DNA from: Fimousia sp036311565
Lineage (GTDB): Bacteria > Bacillota > Clostridia > Lachnospirales > Lachnospiraceae
Direction: 5' to 3'
NCBI GenBank assembly: GCA_036311565.1
Contig: JAXJPR010000051.1
Span: 37,427-101,426, forward strand
DNA length: 64,000 nt
Of this stretch, positions 1-9,007 are shown in pieces. The notes beneath the pieces are model-generated. The model ran no database searches, was not told the origin of the DNA, and was given only the letters and a program-made list of their open reading frames with translations. Each line of letters opens with the position of its first letter. Within the stretch, counting starts at the first letter, position 1. Position numbers and translations under genes: made by a program.

Positions 1-16
1 CAAAACGTTGATCATA

Positions 17-36
17 CAGAGATGATAAAATCTCTG
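17..36. repeat. Short inverted repeat upstream of purA
   Basis: Seven-base arms CAGAGAT and ATCTCTG around a six-base loop. There is no T-run after it, so it is not a clear terminator. It could be an operator or a leader hairpin for purA, or the remains of the upstream gene's 3' end; the window starts too close to decide. Confidence 0.35.
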
Positions 37-89
37 CATAATAAAATTGGCAACACTCAATTTATATACATTTAGGAGGATCATAACTC

Positions 90-1376
90 ATGGTAAAAGC
101 GATAGTAGGAGCTAACTGGGGAGACGAAGGTAAAGGTAAGATTACAGATATGCTTGCGCAGGATTCAGACATTGTTGTTCGATTCCAGGGCGGTGCGAAT
201 GCTGGTCATACTATTATTAATGATTATGGTAAGTTTGCTCTACATACATTACCTTCTGGCGTATTTAATGATAATACTACTAGTATCATTGGTAATGGAG
301 TAGCGTTAAATATTCCTGTTTTATTCAATGAAGTAAAGGATATTGAAGCACAGGGCGTACCAGCACCAAAGTTATTAGTATCAGACCGTGCGCAGATTGT
401 AATGCCATACCACGTTTTATTCGATCAGTATGAAGAAGAACGTCTGGGCGGAAAATCCTTTGGTTCTACAAAATCAGGAATCGCACCATTTTATTCTGAT
501 AAATATGCGAAAATTGGTTTTCAGGTTAGTGAATTATTTGATGAAGAATATTTAAAAGAGAAAATCGCCAATGTATGTGCACAGAAAAATATTCTTTTAG
601 AACATTTATACCATAAACCAAAAATTGATGAAGAAAAATTATTTCAGACATTAATGGAATATAGAGAAATGGTAGCACCTTATGTTTGTGATGTATCTTT
701 ATTCCTTGATAAAGCAATTAAAGAAGGAAAAGATATCTTATTAGAAGGACAGTTAGGTTCTTTAAAAGATCCGGATCACGGAATTTATCCAATGGTAACT
801 TCTTCTTCTACATTAGCAGCATATGGAGCAATCGGAGCTGGTATTCCTCCATATGAAATTAAACAGGTCATTACAGTAGTAAAAGCTTACTCTAGTGCAG
901 TAGGAGCAGGTGCATTTGTTAGCGAGATTTTCGGAGAGGAAGCGGATGAATTAAGAAGACGCGGCGGAGACGGTGGAGAATATGGAGCAACTACCGGACG
1001 TCCAAGACGTATGGGATGGTTTGACATTCCAGCGTCCAAATATGGATGTAGAATGCAGGGAACAACAGATGTTGCATTTACTGTATTAGACGTTCTTGGA
1101 TATTTGGATGAAATTCCAGTCTGCGTTGGCTATGAAATCGATGGCGAAGTAACAACTGACTTCCCAACAACCAGAATATTAGAAAAAGCAAAACCAGTAT
1201 TAGAAGTATTGCCGGGATGGAAGTGTGATATCAGAGGAATTACAAACTATGAAGATTTACCAGAAAATTGTAAAAATTATATTGAGTTTGTAGAAGAACG
1301 TTTAGGATATCCAATTACATTAATTTCTAATGGTCCTGGAAGAAATGAAATTATTTACCGTGGATTTAAGAAATAG
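90..1376 (+). CDS. purA: Adenylosuccinate synthase
   Basis: Joins IMP and aspartate using GTP to make adenylosuccinate, the first committed step to AMP; cytosolic. The 428-residue product has the family's usual length. It shows the N-terminal phosphate-binding motif GDEGKGK (residues 11-17), the GGANAGHT segment with the catalytic-type His, and the C-terminal TTGRPRRMGW segment of the IMP/GTP site. A strong AGGAGG sits about ten bases before the ATG. It is followed by its own terminator, so it is separate from lepB. Identification is firm. Confidence 0.97.
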   Translation: MVKAIVGANWGDEGKGKITDMLAQDSDIVVRFQGGANAGHTIINDYGKFALHTLPSGVFNDNTTSIIGNGVALNIPVLFNEVKDIEAQGVPAPKLLVSDRAQIVMPYHVLFDQYEEERLGGKSFGSTKSGIAPFYSDKYAKIGFQVSELFDEEYLKEKIANVCAQKNILLEHLYHKPKIDEEKLFQTLMEYREMVAPYVCDVSLFLDKAIKEGKDILLEGQLGSLKDPDHGIYPMVTSSSTLAAYGAIGAGIPPYEIKQVITVVKAYSSAVGAGAFVSEIFGEEADELRRRGGDGGEYGATTGRPRRMGWFDIPASKYGCRMQGTTDVAFTVLDVLGYLDEIPVCVGYEIDGEVTTDFPTTRILEKAKPVLEVLPGWKCDIRGITNYEDLPENCKNYIEFVEERLGYPITLISNGPGRNEIIYRGFKK

Positions 1377-1398
1377 AAGAAATAAGTGTAAAACGAAG

Positions 1399-1426
1399 AA
1401 GCAGGTATCGTAAGGTGCCTGCTTTT
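1399..1426 (+). terminator. Rho-independent terminator after purA
   Basis: Eleven-pair stem (AAGCAGGTATC paired with GGTGCCTGCTT, including G-T pairs), GTAA tetraloop and a short T-run. Confidence 0.8.
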
Positions 1427-1457
1427 CCTATATTAGATGAGTGAAAGGGGTGATTCT

Positions 1458-1970
1458 ATGAAAGGTGAAATTATTAGCTGGGTCAAGTGTATTATCTTAG
1501 CAGTGATTCTTGCTGTATTCGTTAGCGAATTTTTAATTGTAAATTCCAGAATTCCAAGTGGCTCCATGGAAAATACCATTATGCCTGGGGATAAATTAAT
1601 AGCACTTCGTACATCCTATTGGTTTCATGATCCGGAACGGGGAGATATTGTGGTATTTGAGTATCCAGATGATCCAGAAGAATTATTTATTAAAAGAGTC
1701 ATTGGGCTCCCAGGAGAAAAGGTGGAAATTATTGAAGGAAAAGTATATATCAATGACAGTGAAGAACCATTAGAAGAGGATTACATTAAAGAAGAGATGG
1801 AAGGAAGCTTTGGTCCATACTATGTACCAGAAGATTGTTATTTTATGATGGGGGATAATCGAAATGATTCATTGGATTCTCGTTTCTGGAATGATAAATT
1901 CGTGAAAAAAGATGCAATTTTAGGGAAAGCGAAACTTCAATATTATCCAAAAGTAAAATTGATTGAATAA
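1458..1970 (+). CDS. lepB: Signal peptidase I
   Basis: Membrane serine protease that removes signal peptides from exported proteins. The 170-residue form starts at the ATG at 1458, which has GAAAGGGG seven bases ahead; an in-frame ATG at 1437 lacks such a site. One N-terminal membrane helix (about residues 8-28) is followed by box B PSGSM with catalytic Ser36, the general-base Lys79 in FIKRVIG, and box E GDNRNDSLDSR. This is the short Gram-positive form. Only 13 bases separate it from the following lipoprotein gene, suggesting co-transcription. Confidence 0.93.
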   Translation: MKGEIISWVKCIILAVILAVFVSEFLIVNSRIPSGSMENTIMPGDKLIALRTSYWFHDPERGDIVVFEYPDDPEELFIKRVIGLPGEKVEIIEGKVYINDSEEPLEEDYIKEEMEGSFGPYYVPEDCYFMMGDNRNDSLDSRFWNDKFVKKDAILGKAKLQYYPKVKLIE

Positions 1971-1983
1971 GGAGAGTATAATT

Positions 1984-2463
1984 ATGAAAAAATTATTGAC
2001 AGTAGGACTTTGCATTTGTCTTGCCTGCACAGTGATTGGATGTGGGAAGAAAAAAGAAGATACTGAGAAAACAACGACAGAAAAAACTGAAACAACGACA
2101 GAAGATAAAGAGTTAGAAGAAGTAACTGAATTAGAAAAAGAAAATGATGAAATTACATTTGGAGAGATTGAAACAGGACTTAACTTTAAAGCAAAAGGCA
2201 GTGAAATTGCTTTTAAATTTGAAGATATGAGTGAATTTGACAATTCTCTTGAGATGGTATTTTCTTTAACAGATGCAACAAATGAAACTGAGCCTGTAGA
2301 ATTAAAAATTTCTAAGCTCAAAAAGAAATATACATTTAAAGGTCTGGAAAAAGGCAAAGATTATTATCTGGAAGTGTATCCAACAAAGACAGCAAGTTCT
2401 GATGAAGAATTTAAAAAAATCACAAATAGCAATAGTCAGTGCAAATTAACAATTATTCAATAG
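1984..2463 (+). CDS. Putative lipoprotein, function unknown
   Basis: 159 residues from the ATG at 1984, preceded by AAGGAG. The N-terminus is a typical lipoprotein signal: Lys-Lys, a hydrophobic stretch, then VIGC as lipobox with Cys20 as the probable lipidation site. Next comes a Thr/Glu/Lys-rich linker of about 35 residues, typical of a flexible tether. The rest (about residues 60-159) is a mixed alpha/beta segment that could form a small beta-sandwich resembling a fibronectin III-like fold (ends in a TxTxSSDEEF-type stretch). I do not recognise a family. Lies directly after lepB and before a small redox-type gene. Confidence 0.7.
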   Translation: MKKLLTVGLCICLACTVIGCGKKKEDTEKTTTEKTETTTEDKELEEVTELEKENDEITFGEIETGLNFKAKGSEIAFKFEDMSEFDNSLEMVFSLTDATNETEPVELKISKLKKKYTFKGLEKGKDYYLEVYPTKTASSDEEFKKITNSNSQCKLTIIQ

Positions 2464-2473
2464 GAGAATGAAG

Positions 2474-2944
2474 ATGACCATTGATATTACCAGCAGTACG
2501 CATGGACAAAAAGCAATGAAATATTTTAAAGAAGGTTATAATTGTTCCCAGTCCGTATTTTTAGCATTTGCCGAGGAGTATGGGATGGATGCCAAGACGG
2601 CATTAAGATTAAGTTCTTCTTTTGGAGGCGGTATGGGACGGTTAAGAGAAGTATGTGGAGCTGTATCAGGAATGTTTTTGGCTGCCGGACTTTTATATGG
2701 ATATGATTCTCCTACAGATCGACGGGCTAAGACCAAACATTATCAGAGAATCCAGGAGTTAGCTGCCAGATTTAAAGAAGAAAATGGCACAATTGTCTGT
2801 AAGGAACTGTTAGGACTTATAGACAAAGAGTTTAGTCCGATTCCAGAGGAACGTACAAAAGAATATTATAAAAAAAGGCCATGCGGACAGCTTGTCGGCA
2901 TGGCGGCTGCTATTTTAGAAGCATATGGAAAGGAACAGCATTAG
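2474..2944 (+). CDS. C_GCAxxG_C_C family protein
   Basis: 156 residues. The family is named for its spaced cysteines, visible here as NCSQSV, VCGAVSG, VCKELLG and RPCGQL. Members are predicted metal- or redox-active helical proteins of unknown function, common in Clostridia. I choose the ATG at 2474 because TAGGAG is seven bases before it; the ATG two codons upstream is too close to that site. The stop overlaps, tail to tail by four bases, the stop of the convergent aminotransferase gene. Confidence 0.8.
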   Translation: MTIDITSSTHGQKAMKYFKEGYNCSQSVFLAFAEEYGMDAKTALRLSSSFGGGMGRLREVCGAVSGMFLAAGLLYGYDSPTDRRAKTKHYQRIQELAARFKEENGTIVCKELLGLIDKEFSPIPEERTKEYYKKRPCGQLVGMAAAILEAYGKEQH

Positions 2945-4038
2945 GAAAGAAATTCTTTTAATGCATCCATTAATTCCACATTTTTTTCATGGCTCATAAA
3001 GCAGAAACGGATGAAGGTCTCATCAAGTCCAGCGAAATCAGAACAATCGCGGATCATGAGGCCTTTTTTGATACAATGAACAAAAACATCATAGGAAGTG
3101 ATGCCTTCCTTTAAGAGCTTTACAAGAAGAAAATTGCCATATGAATCATAGTATTTTACATGTCTCATCGTATCCAGCTGCTGTCTGCAATAGTTGCGTT
3201 CTTCTTCGTTAAATTTTTTGGATGCATGAATATAATCATGGTCAGAAAACATAATTTCACCAGCTACACCTGCCAGAGAATTAATAGTCCAGGGATTTTT
3301 AATTTCTTGCATTTTTTCATATAGTTTTTGGTTACTACAGATGGAATATCCAAGGCGCAGACCAGGTGCTGCAAAGAATTTTGAAATTCCCCTTAAAATT
3401 ACCATATTGGAATACCGTGCTGCCAAAGGGATTGCAGTAATCTGATCCATTTCAGGAGAGAATTCAATATACGTTTCATCGATCAGTACAAAGGTATTCG
3501 TTGTCTGACAGTGTTTTAGAATGGCTTCCATTTCCTTTCGTGGAATAACAGTAGAGGTAGGATTGTTTGGGTTACAGATGATGAGTAAATCAATCTCGTT
3601 GGTAATATCTTTGATAAGAGCATCGGTGTCTACATGAAATTCATGTTCTTCTTTTAAGAAATGGTAGACACAAGTGCCGCCGGAAAGAAGGATTTCTCTT
3701 TCATATTCGGAATAAGTTGGTGAAATTACCAAAGCTTTTTTGGGATTTTGAATTTGAATAAATAATCCAATTAGTTCTGTAGAACCATTTCCTACCATAA
3801 TGCTGTCAAAGGGTGCTCCAGTATAGATACTGATGGCATTTCTTAAATCTGTGTACTCCCGATCTGGATATGTAGTAATCGCATCAATGTGGGAGGCTAA
3901 GTTGGAACGCAGCATGGGAGAGATTCCCAAAGGATTGACATTGGCACCGAAACTGGTAATAGATTCTTTGCTTATGCCAAATATTTTTTCCACTTTTTCT
4001 AAATCACTTCCGTGAAAATGTTCTTTTGCTTTATTCAT
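2941..4038 (-). CDS. CobD/HisC-like PLP aminotransferase
   Basis: A 365-residue fold-type I PLP enzyme. Visible motifs are NPNNPTS (substrate/PLP contact), VLIDETYIEF (PLP-binding Asp) and ISKFFAAPGLRLGY, where the Lys should form the PLP aldimine. The pattern KFFAxPGLRLGY and the start FGANVNPLG resemble threonine-phosphate decarboxylase (CobD), which makes the aminopropanol arm of cobalamin, more than HisC. No cobalamin genes adjoin it; a CobO-type gene lies about 41 kb away. A separate hisC-like gene is present at 48740, so a CobD-like role is preferred, but substrate is uncertain. Confidence 0.8.
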   Translation of the reverse strand: MNKAKEHFHGSDLEKVEKIFGISKESITSFGANVNPLGISPMLRSNLASHIDAITTYPDREYTDLRNAISIYTGAPFDSIMVGNGSTELIGLFIQIQNPKKALVISPTYSEYEREILLSGGTCVYHFLKEEHEFHVDTDALIKDITNEIDLLIICNPNNPTSTVIPRKEMEAILKHCQTTNTFVLIDETYIEFSPEMDQITAIPLAARYSNMVILRGISKFFAAPGLRLGYSICSNQKLYEKMQEIKNPWTINSLAGVAGEIMFSDHDYIHASKKFNEEERNYCRQQLDTMRHVKYYDSYGNFLLVKLLKEGITSYDVFVHCIKKGLMIRDCSDFAGLDETFIRFCFMSHEKNVELMDALKEFLS

Positions 4039-4124
4039 AAATCTAACTCACTTCTTTTCATATTCTATGGTTTTTGGTATACTTTAAGAAACATTATAGT
4101 CAGAAAAAGAGGAAATGGCAAGTT

Positions 4125-7100
4125 ATGAAAGAAAATCTCGGTCTTTTTTTGGAAGCGGCAAAAAAGAATATACAAGAAGCCAAAAGAATATTTTTTGGAA
4201 AGAACTTTAAAAACTTTTACCTTCAGGATGAACCAGAACTACAGGCAACCTATGATTTGTTAATGATGGGGAAGGATCAAAATCAGATATTAGAAGAATT
4301 TTTAGTTTGTACTGGAGCAAAAGAAAGAGTTCAGTTTGATATTGAGCAGGAAAATTATGTGGTATCTGGAGAGGAGAAGTTCCTTTCTATAAAAATTCAT
4401 CAGAAAAATTGGGGGTATGAGGAATTAGAGATTCATACAGATCCATGTTTTTCTGTAGAGACTTCTCTGATTACGACGGATCAGTTTGAAGACCAATCGT
4501 ATGTGCTAAATGTAGATCTTAGAAGGGTGACAGATGGAATCAGGAAAGGGACAGTTACTTTCGATACTGCATTTGAGCATTTTACCGTTACAATTGAATT
4601 TGAAAGAACAGAGGGGTCATGGGAAAAACAAATTCGAAAAAAAGCGCAGGATATTTATCTGGATTTTCGATGTGGAAAAATAACTCCAGAAGAATATTTT
4701 GAAAAGTCATTCCATATTTTTAAAGAAGAAGAAGGAGTGGCTGCTAATTTATTCAGATTACAGCTGGCAATTATCGGGAAGAGAGAAGAGGAAGCATCGA
4801 ACCGGATGGAGCAGATGGAAGAGGAACGACCATGGGAAGATGGAGCATTTATTGAAAGTTATTATTATTATCTGAAAGCTTTATATGAAAAAAATCCTCT
4901 TACGATAAAAAGTGCAGTGGAGATTATCCGAGAGCATTATGCCCAGGCTTCAGAAAAGAAGGAGTATTACCTATGGATGTTGCTTTATTTAGATGAAGAA
5001 CTGGTATATTCCAATAAAAGGCAGTTAGAAGAGATAAAGAAACTCTATCAGGAAGGAACATTGGCAACAATTTTAAAATATGAAGTTGCAGGAATTTGGA
5101 ACCGGAATCCACTGTTATTAAAAGATATTGATGCATTTACTGTTGAAAATATGAAGTTTGGAGTGCATCAACAGATTTTGTCAAAAGAAGTTTTAGATCA
5201 ATATGCAAGAATGATTCGAAGAAGAAATGATTTTACCGAGGATGGATTTTGCATTCTGGAAGAGATTTATCATATTTATCCAGAAGAATATCTTCAGAGT
5301 ATTTGTAAAACCATTTTAAGAACAGGACAGTGGAAAAAAGAATATCATGGATATCTAAAAGAGGCTGTCTCTTCTTCAATAAAAATGCTAGGATTGTTTG
5401 AAGCGTATATAAGAACTTTAGACATTAAACAATATGAGACTTTAGAGCCGGCGGTACTTCATTATTTTACATATAGTAATAGTCTTTCCATTGAAGAAAG
5501 AGCATATCTATATGCGAATGTTCATATGAATCGAAAAGAATATGGAGAAATTACAAAAAATTACAGTCAGAAAATAACAGCTTTTGTACTAAAAGCTATG
5601 GAGCTTGGACTCATGACAGATCCGGCTGTTTATTTATACCAGAATTATCTGCCAGATTTTGCAGGCAGTGAAACCGGGATTATAATGCTTCCGAATATTA
5701 TTTTCAAGAGAAAGATTGTTTGTGAAAATACCAAAATGAAAAAAGTAATTATCAAACATATCGAAAAGCAGCAGCCCGATGTATATGAATTAATCGATGG
5801 AACGGCTTATTGCGATATATATTCAGATCAGGTGACGGTCTTATTTCAAGATGAAAAAGAAGCTGTATATCTGACAGCGGTTTCTTGGAACATAGAAAAA
5901 TTGTGGAAGGAAGAAAGCTATTATGATCGATGCAGAGAAAAAAATCATTTTCATGAGAAAGTATTATTGACAGAAGCGGGAAAGCTTATAAAAAAAGCAA
6001 AATTAGAAGAAAAAAATCTGGCAATGGCCCAAAGACTGATGGATCTTCAGGTCTTAAGTGATGATGCCAAAGAAATGATTTTGGAACTTTTATTAAATTA
6101 CTATTATGAAAATCATGAAAATGAAAAATTAGAAGAATATTTAAGACAAGTACGTTGGGAAAAACTTCAGGAAAAGAATCAGGTCTTAGTTATGGAGTAT
6201 TTCATTCTACAGGGAATGTATGAAGAAGCTCTGAAGGGAATGGAACGGTATGGATTCGATATCATTCGTACGGATCTTTTGAAAAAAGTGGTACAGTATC
6301 TGATTGAAAAACTTCAGGGAAGAAAATCCATGTTTGCAGCCAAGATGTGTGAATCTGTATTTTTAAATGGAGAAGCTGGACCAGAAATATTATATTATCT
6401 TGAAATGCATATTCCACCGGAAGCGGATTATCTAAAACGGCTATGGGATCAGGGAATGGAAGCAGGTATTTATCAGCAGGAATTTACCAGACGTTTACTC
6501 ACAAGATTTATCAAGGAAGAGTGGAATCCGGAAGACTATATTGATATTTTTCTGCAATTTGTAAAACAGGAAAATCACCAAACAGAACTGATCAATTATG
6601 TTCTGGAAAAATTTTGTAGATCTTATATAAAACAACAATTGGAATTAAGAGAAGAATTTTTTACTTATTGTACAAGGTATCTGAAAGATTATGGATGGAA
6701 GACAGCAATCAAACCATTGGCCTGGCTCCACTACTATGGAGAAAAGGAGCAATTATCAGATGAAGAACGTCAGGTGGCAGAAAGTATTATTCACTGGTTT
6801 ATGGAACAGGAGATTTTACTGGAAGTATTTTTAAAATTTGGCAACAAGATTTCAATTCCAAATGTTTTATTCTGTACAACGTTTGTTATTTATCAGGATC
6901 AGCCTGGAAAATGTGTGGTAATGCATTGTCAGGAAGGTGAATCTGAAATGATTAGAGAAGCAGCAATGACAGAAGTGGTGGAAGGTATTTATGTGAGCCA
7001 TTTTATTTCTTTTGTAGATGAACAACCAGATGTATACGTGACTATGGAAGAGGATGATAAAAAATATCGAAAGTCTATCAAAATTATTTATCCTGAGAGA

Positions 7101-7241
7101 GCGCATATGGGACTGAAATATCAAAAAATCAATGAAATTTTGTCAGATATGCACAATAGCCAGGTTTATGATATGATAGAACAGTATAATGAGATGGAAT
7201 TTATGATTGCACATTCTATTCAGCCATGGCTGGAAGAATAG
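4125..7241 (+). CDS. DUF5717 family large protein
   Basis: A 1038-residue protein of unknown function; I recognise the overall build as the DUF5717 type of Lachnospiraceae. After a basic N-terminal helix region comes a beta-rich domain (about residues 75-170), then a long stretch of predicted helical repeats rich in Glu, Tyr and Leu pairs (about 180-930, TPR-like), and a beta-rich C-terminal domain (about 940-1015). No signal peptide, membrane helix or enzyme motif is visible, so a cytosolic scaffold is likely. The ATG at 4125 follows AGAGGAA; an upstream TTG at 4074 has no ribosome site. First gene of a four-gene operon, ten bases before the next start. Confidence 0.75.
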   Translation: MKENLGLFLEAAKKNIQEAKRIFFGKNFKNFYLQDEPELQATYDLLMMGKDQNQILEEFLVCTGAKERVQFDIEQENYVVSGEEKFLSIKIHQKNWGYEELEIHTDPCFSVETSLITTDQFEDQSYVLNVDLRRVTDGIRKGTVTFDTAFEHFTVTIEFERTEGSWEKQIRKKAQDIYLDFRCGKITPEEYFEKSFHIFKEEEGVAANLFRLQLAIIGKREEEASNRMEQMEEERPWEDGAFIESYYYYLKALYEKNPLTIKSAVEIIREHYAQASEKKEYYLWMLLYLDEELVYSNKRQLEEIKKLYQEGTLATILKYEVAGIWNRNPLLLKDIDAFTVENMKFGVHQQILSKEVLDQYARMIRRRNDFTEDGFCILEEIYHIYPEEYLQSICKTILRTGQWKKEYHGYLKEAVSSSIKMLGLFEAYIRTLDIKQYETLEPAVLHYFTYSNSLSIEERAYLYANVHMNRKEYGEITKNYSQKITAFVLKAMELGLMTDPAVYLYQNYLPDFAGSETGIIMLPNIIFKRKIVCENTKMKKVIIKHIEKQQPDVYELIDGTAYCDIYSDQVTVLFQDEKEAVYLTAVSWNIEKLWKEESYYDRCREKNHFHEKVLLTEAGKLIKKAKLEEKNLAMAQRLMDLQVLSDDAKEMILELLLNYYYENHENEKLEEYLRQVRWEKLQEKNQVLVMEYFILQGMYEEALKGMERYGFDIIRTDLLKKVVQYLIEKLQGRKSMFAAKMCESVFLNGEAGPEILYYLEMHIPPEADYLKRLWDQGMEAGIYQQEFTRRLLTRFIKEEWNPEDYIDIFLQFVKQENHQTELINYVLEKFCRSYIKQQLELREEFFTYCTRYLKDYGWKTAIKPLAWLHYYGEKEQLSDEERQVAESIIHWFMEQEILLEVFLKFGNKISIPNVLFCTTFVIYQDQPGKCVVMHCQEGESEMIREAAMTEVVEGIYVSHFISFVDEQPDVYVTMEEDDKKYRKSIKIIYPERAHMGLKYQKINEILSDMHNSQVYDMIEQYNEMEFMIAHSIQPWLEE

Positions 7242-7251
7242 GAGTAGACCA

Positions 7252-8247
7252 ATGATTTATGGATTTGATTTTACAGATAAAATTTGTTATATAAGCAAAC
7301 ATGACAAAACGACAGCAGAAGATCTTCCAGTATGTTCCTGCCCTATAGATATAGAGGAACGAATAGCATGGATGAATACATATTTGACATCATCGGAAGA
7401 TAAAGCCGTTGCTGTAGTAGAAAAGATGACGAAAGAGGTTTTAGATGCAGCGGTACAAACGTCATCCATAGTATTTTTTTCAAAGGAAGAAGCATTTGCA
7501 GAATATCTACTTTGGCAGGAAGAAGGAGTCTGGAAAAGAAATGCAGCAGTATTTGAATTTCATAAAAAAAGCTTTATCTTTTATTCTGCCATTCGTCGCG
7601 GAAAAATCCTGATGACAGAAAAGGAAGTGATCGTGCTTCCGGAAAGAGGATTTGCATCGGCGAAAGAAAAAGACAAATTTTTCACAAAATGGATTGCGAA
7701 AACGCTGAACCATAGAAATGTTGATATCGTTTATTTAATTGGAGAAGAATTTGACGGTAAGTGGATGGAACTTAGTTTATCTTCTGTTTGTCATGGACGA
7801 AGGGTATTTATGGGAAATCACTTATTTTCTACCGGAGGAATGATGTCTTTGGTTCAGCCGAAAGAGAAAAAAGAAATGCTGATGACAGAAGATGATCACC
7901 CGTATATCTGGGGAATTCGGGCGTTTCATCATGGACAGAAAGATGTCTTTGTTCCGATTATTGAGCCAGGGGAGTTTTGGTTTCGTACCCATGGATCTGT
8001 TGATGTATTGATGGATGAGTGCGAAGAATTGGAGATAGAAGGAATGCATTTTGTCAGCCGAAAGGAAATAAAACTGATCCTTCCACTTCATTTAAAACAA
8101 CAGCATCCAATGAAAACTACAAAAATAAAAATCCAGATGAACTGTATCGAACCAAAAACTTTAGAGGTGGAGGTCTACGATATGGGATTCGGTATGAGCC
8201 GAAAGGGTAGTGGATTAATCTATAAAGAAGTATTTAAATTGCCATAA
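7252..8247 (+). CDS. DUF5716 family protein, actin/Hsp70-like
   Basis: 331 residues from the ATG at 7252, which has AGGAG at the right distance; the next gene begins 13 bases after its stop. The start MIYGFDF resembles the first strand of the actin/Hsp70 (ASKHA) ATPase fold, and IVYLIGEEFDGKW followed by GRRVFMGNHLFSTGG resembles the later LTGGG-type nucleotide-site segment and the strand after it. Acidic residues expected for ATP hydrolysis are not all evident, so it may bind without hydrolysing. The C-terminal third is beta-rich. I recall the DUF5716 name for this pattern. Same operon as DUF5717. Confidence 0.7.
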   Translation: MIYGFDFTDKICYISKHDKTTAEDLPVCSCPIDIEERIAWMNTYLTSSEDKAVAVVEKMTKEVLDAAVQTSSIVFFSKEEAFAEYLLWQEEGVWKRNAAVFEFHKKSFIFYSAIRRGKILMTEKEVIVLPERGFASAKEKDKFFTKWIAKTLNHRNVDIVYLIGEEFDGKWMELSLSSVCHGRRVFMGNHLFSTGGMMSLVQPKEKKEMLMTEDDHPYIWGIRAFHHGQKDVFVPIIEPGEFWFRTHGSVDVLMDECEELEIEGMHFVSRKEIKLILPLHLKQQHPMKTTKIKIQMNCIEPKTLEVEVYDMGFGMSRKGSGLIYKEVFKLP

Positions 8248-8260
8248 TGAGGGAAGAACA

Positions 8261-9007
8261 ATGGGACAGATAATATTATGTGAGACGAAGGAAACGAAAA
8301 ATCCATATGAATTTTCTTCGTTTCAACGCAAGATCTCAACATATGAGGAATTATGTTATTATATTCGCGAGCATTTTCTTATTTTTGTGGAAGAAGGAAT
8401 TTCAGAAGAATTATTTCAATGGATGGTTCAGGAATTGGAAATCAGTGAATTGGAGCAGGAATGGTCCAAAATTACATCTCCGAAAGAAAGACTGAGAAAG
8501 GTGATTTCCTGCAGAAATTATTTTCTTCCTCAGGAAATCAGCGTGTTAATGAAAAAATATGATCGTTATAAAAGAATGTCAGATGGAGAGCGGAAAATCC
8601 GTCTGGGGGATGAATATTTAAAGCAGAAACGATATGCAAAAGCATTAAAATATTATCATTCAGCGAAGTTAGAAGAGATGGACGGAAGAACCTGTTATAA
8701 TATGGCAGTCTGCTATGTCTGTCAATGGGATTTTGAAAGGGCAGCAGCATTATTTTTAAAATCTTATCAGTTAAGTAAGAAAAAGAAAGCGTTGGATGCA
8801 TATTATACAGTTTTAATGTTTCAAGGCGAATGTGCTGCAGTAAAGATCATGGCTGGTAACGAGTATTCTGCATATATACAAAAATGGAAAATATGGAAAG
8901 AAGAGTGGAAAAGACATCAGCAGGAAACACAAGCAGTGGAAAATAATCATTATAAAAAACAAAGGCTAAAACAGTGGAAAACAAATTACCGCAGGGAGAT
9001 GGAATAG
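8261..9007 (+). CDS. Small TPR-like protein of the DUF5717 operon
   Basis: 248 residues, unknown function. The N-terminal 100 residues form an uncharacterised helical domain (starts MGQIILCETKE). Around residues 110-190 the pattern KRYAKALKYYHSAK / RTCYNMAVCYVCQWDFERAA fits two or three TPR units. The C-terminus is strongly basic and helical (Lys, Trp and Gln rich). GAGGGAAG precedes the ATG. It starts 13 bases after the DUF5716 gene and ends directly against the next gene, so it almost certainly belongs to the same transcript and probably the same complex. Confidence 0.7.
   Translation: MGQIILCETKETKNPYEFSSFQRKISTYEELCYYIREHFLIFVEEGISEELFQWMVQELEISELEQEWSKITSPKERLRKVISCRNYFLPQEISVLMKKYDRYKRMSDGERKIRLGDEYLKQKRYAKALKYYHSAKLEEMDGRTCYNMAVCYVCQWDFERAAALFLKSYQLSKKKKALDAYYTVLMFQGECAAVKIMAGNEYSAYIQKWKIWKEEWKRHQQETQAVENNHYKKQRLKQWKTNYRREME

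Noticed and set aside
4074..4125. TTG start of the DUF5717 gene at 4074
   Set aside because: No ribosome site before it and promoter-like sequence (TATACT, TATAGT) lies after it; the ATG at 4125 has AGAGGAA upstream.
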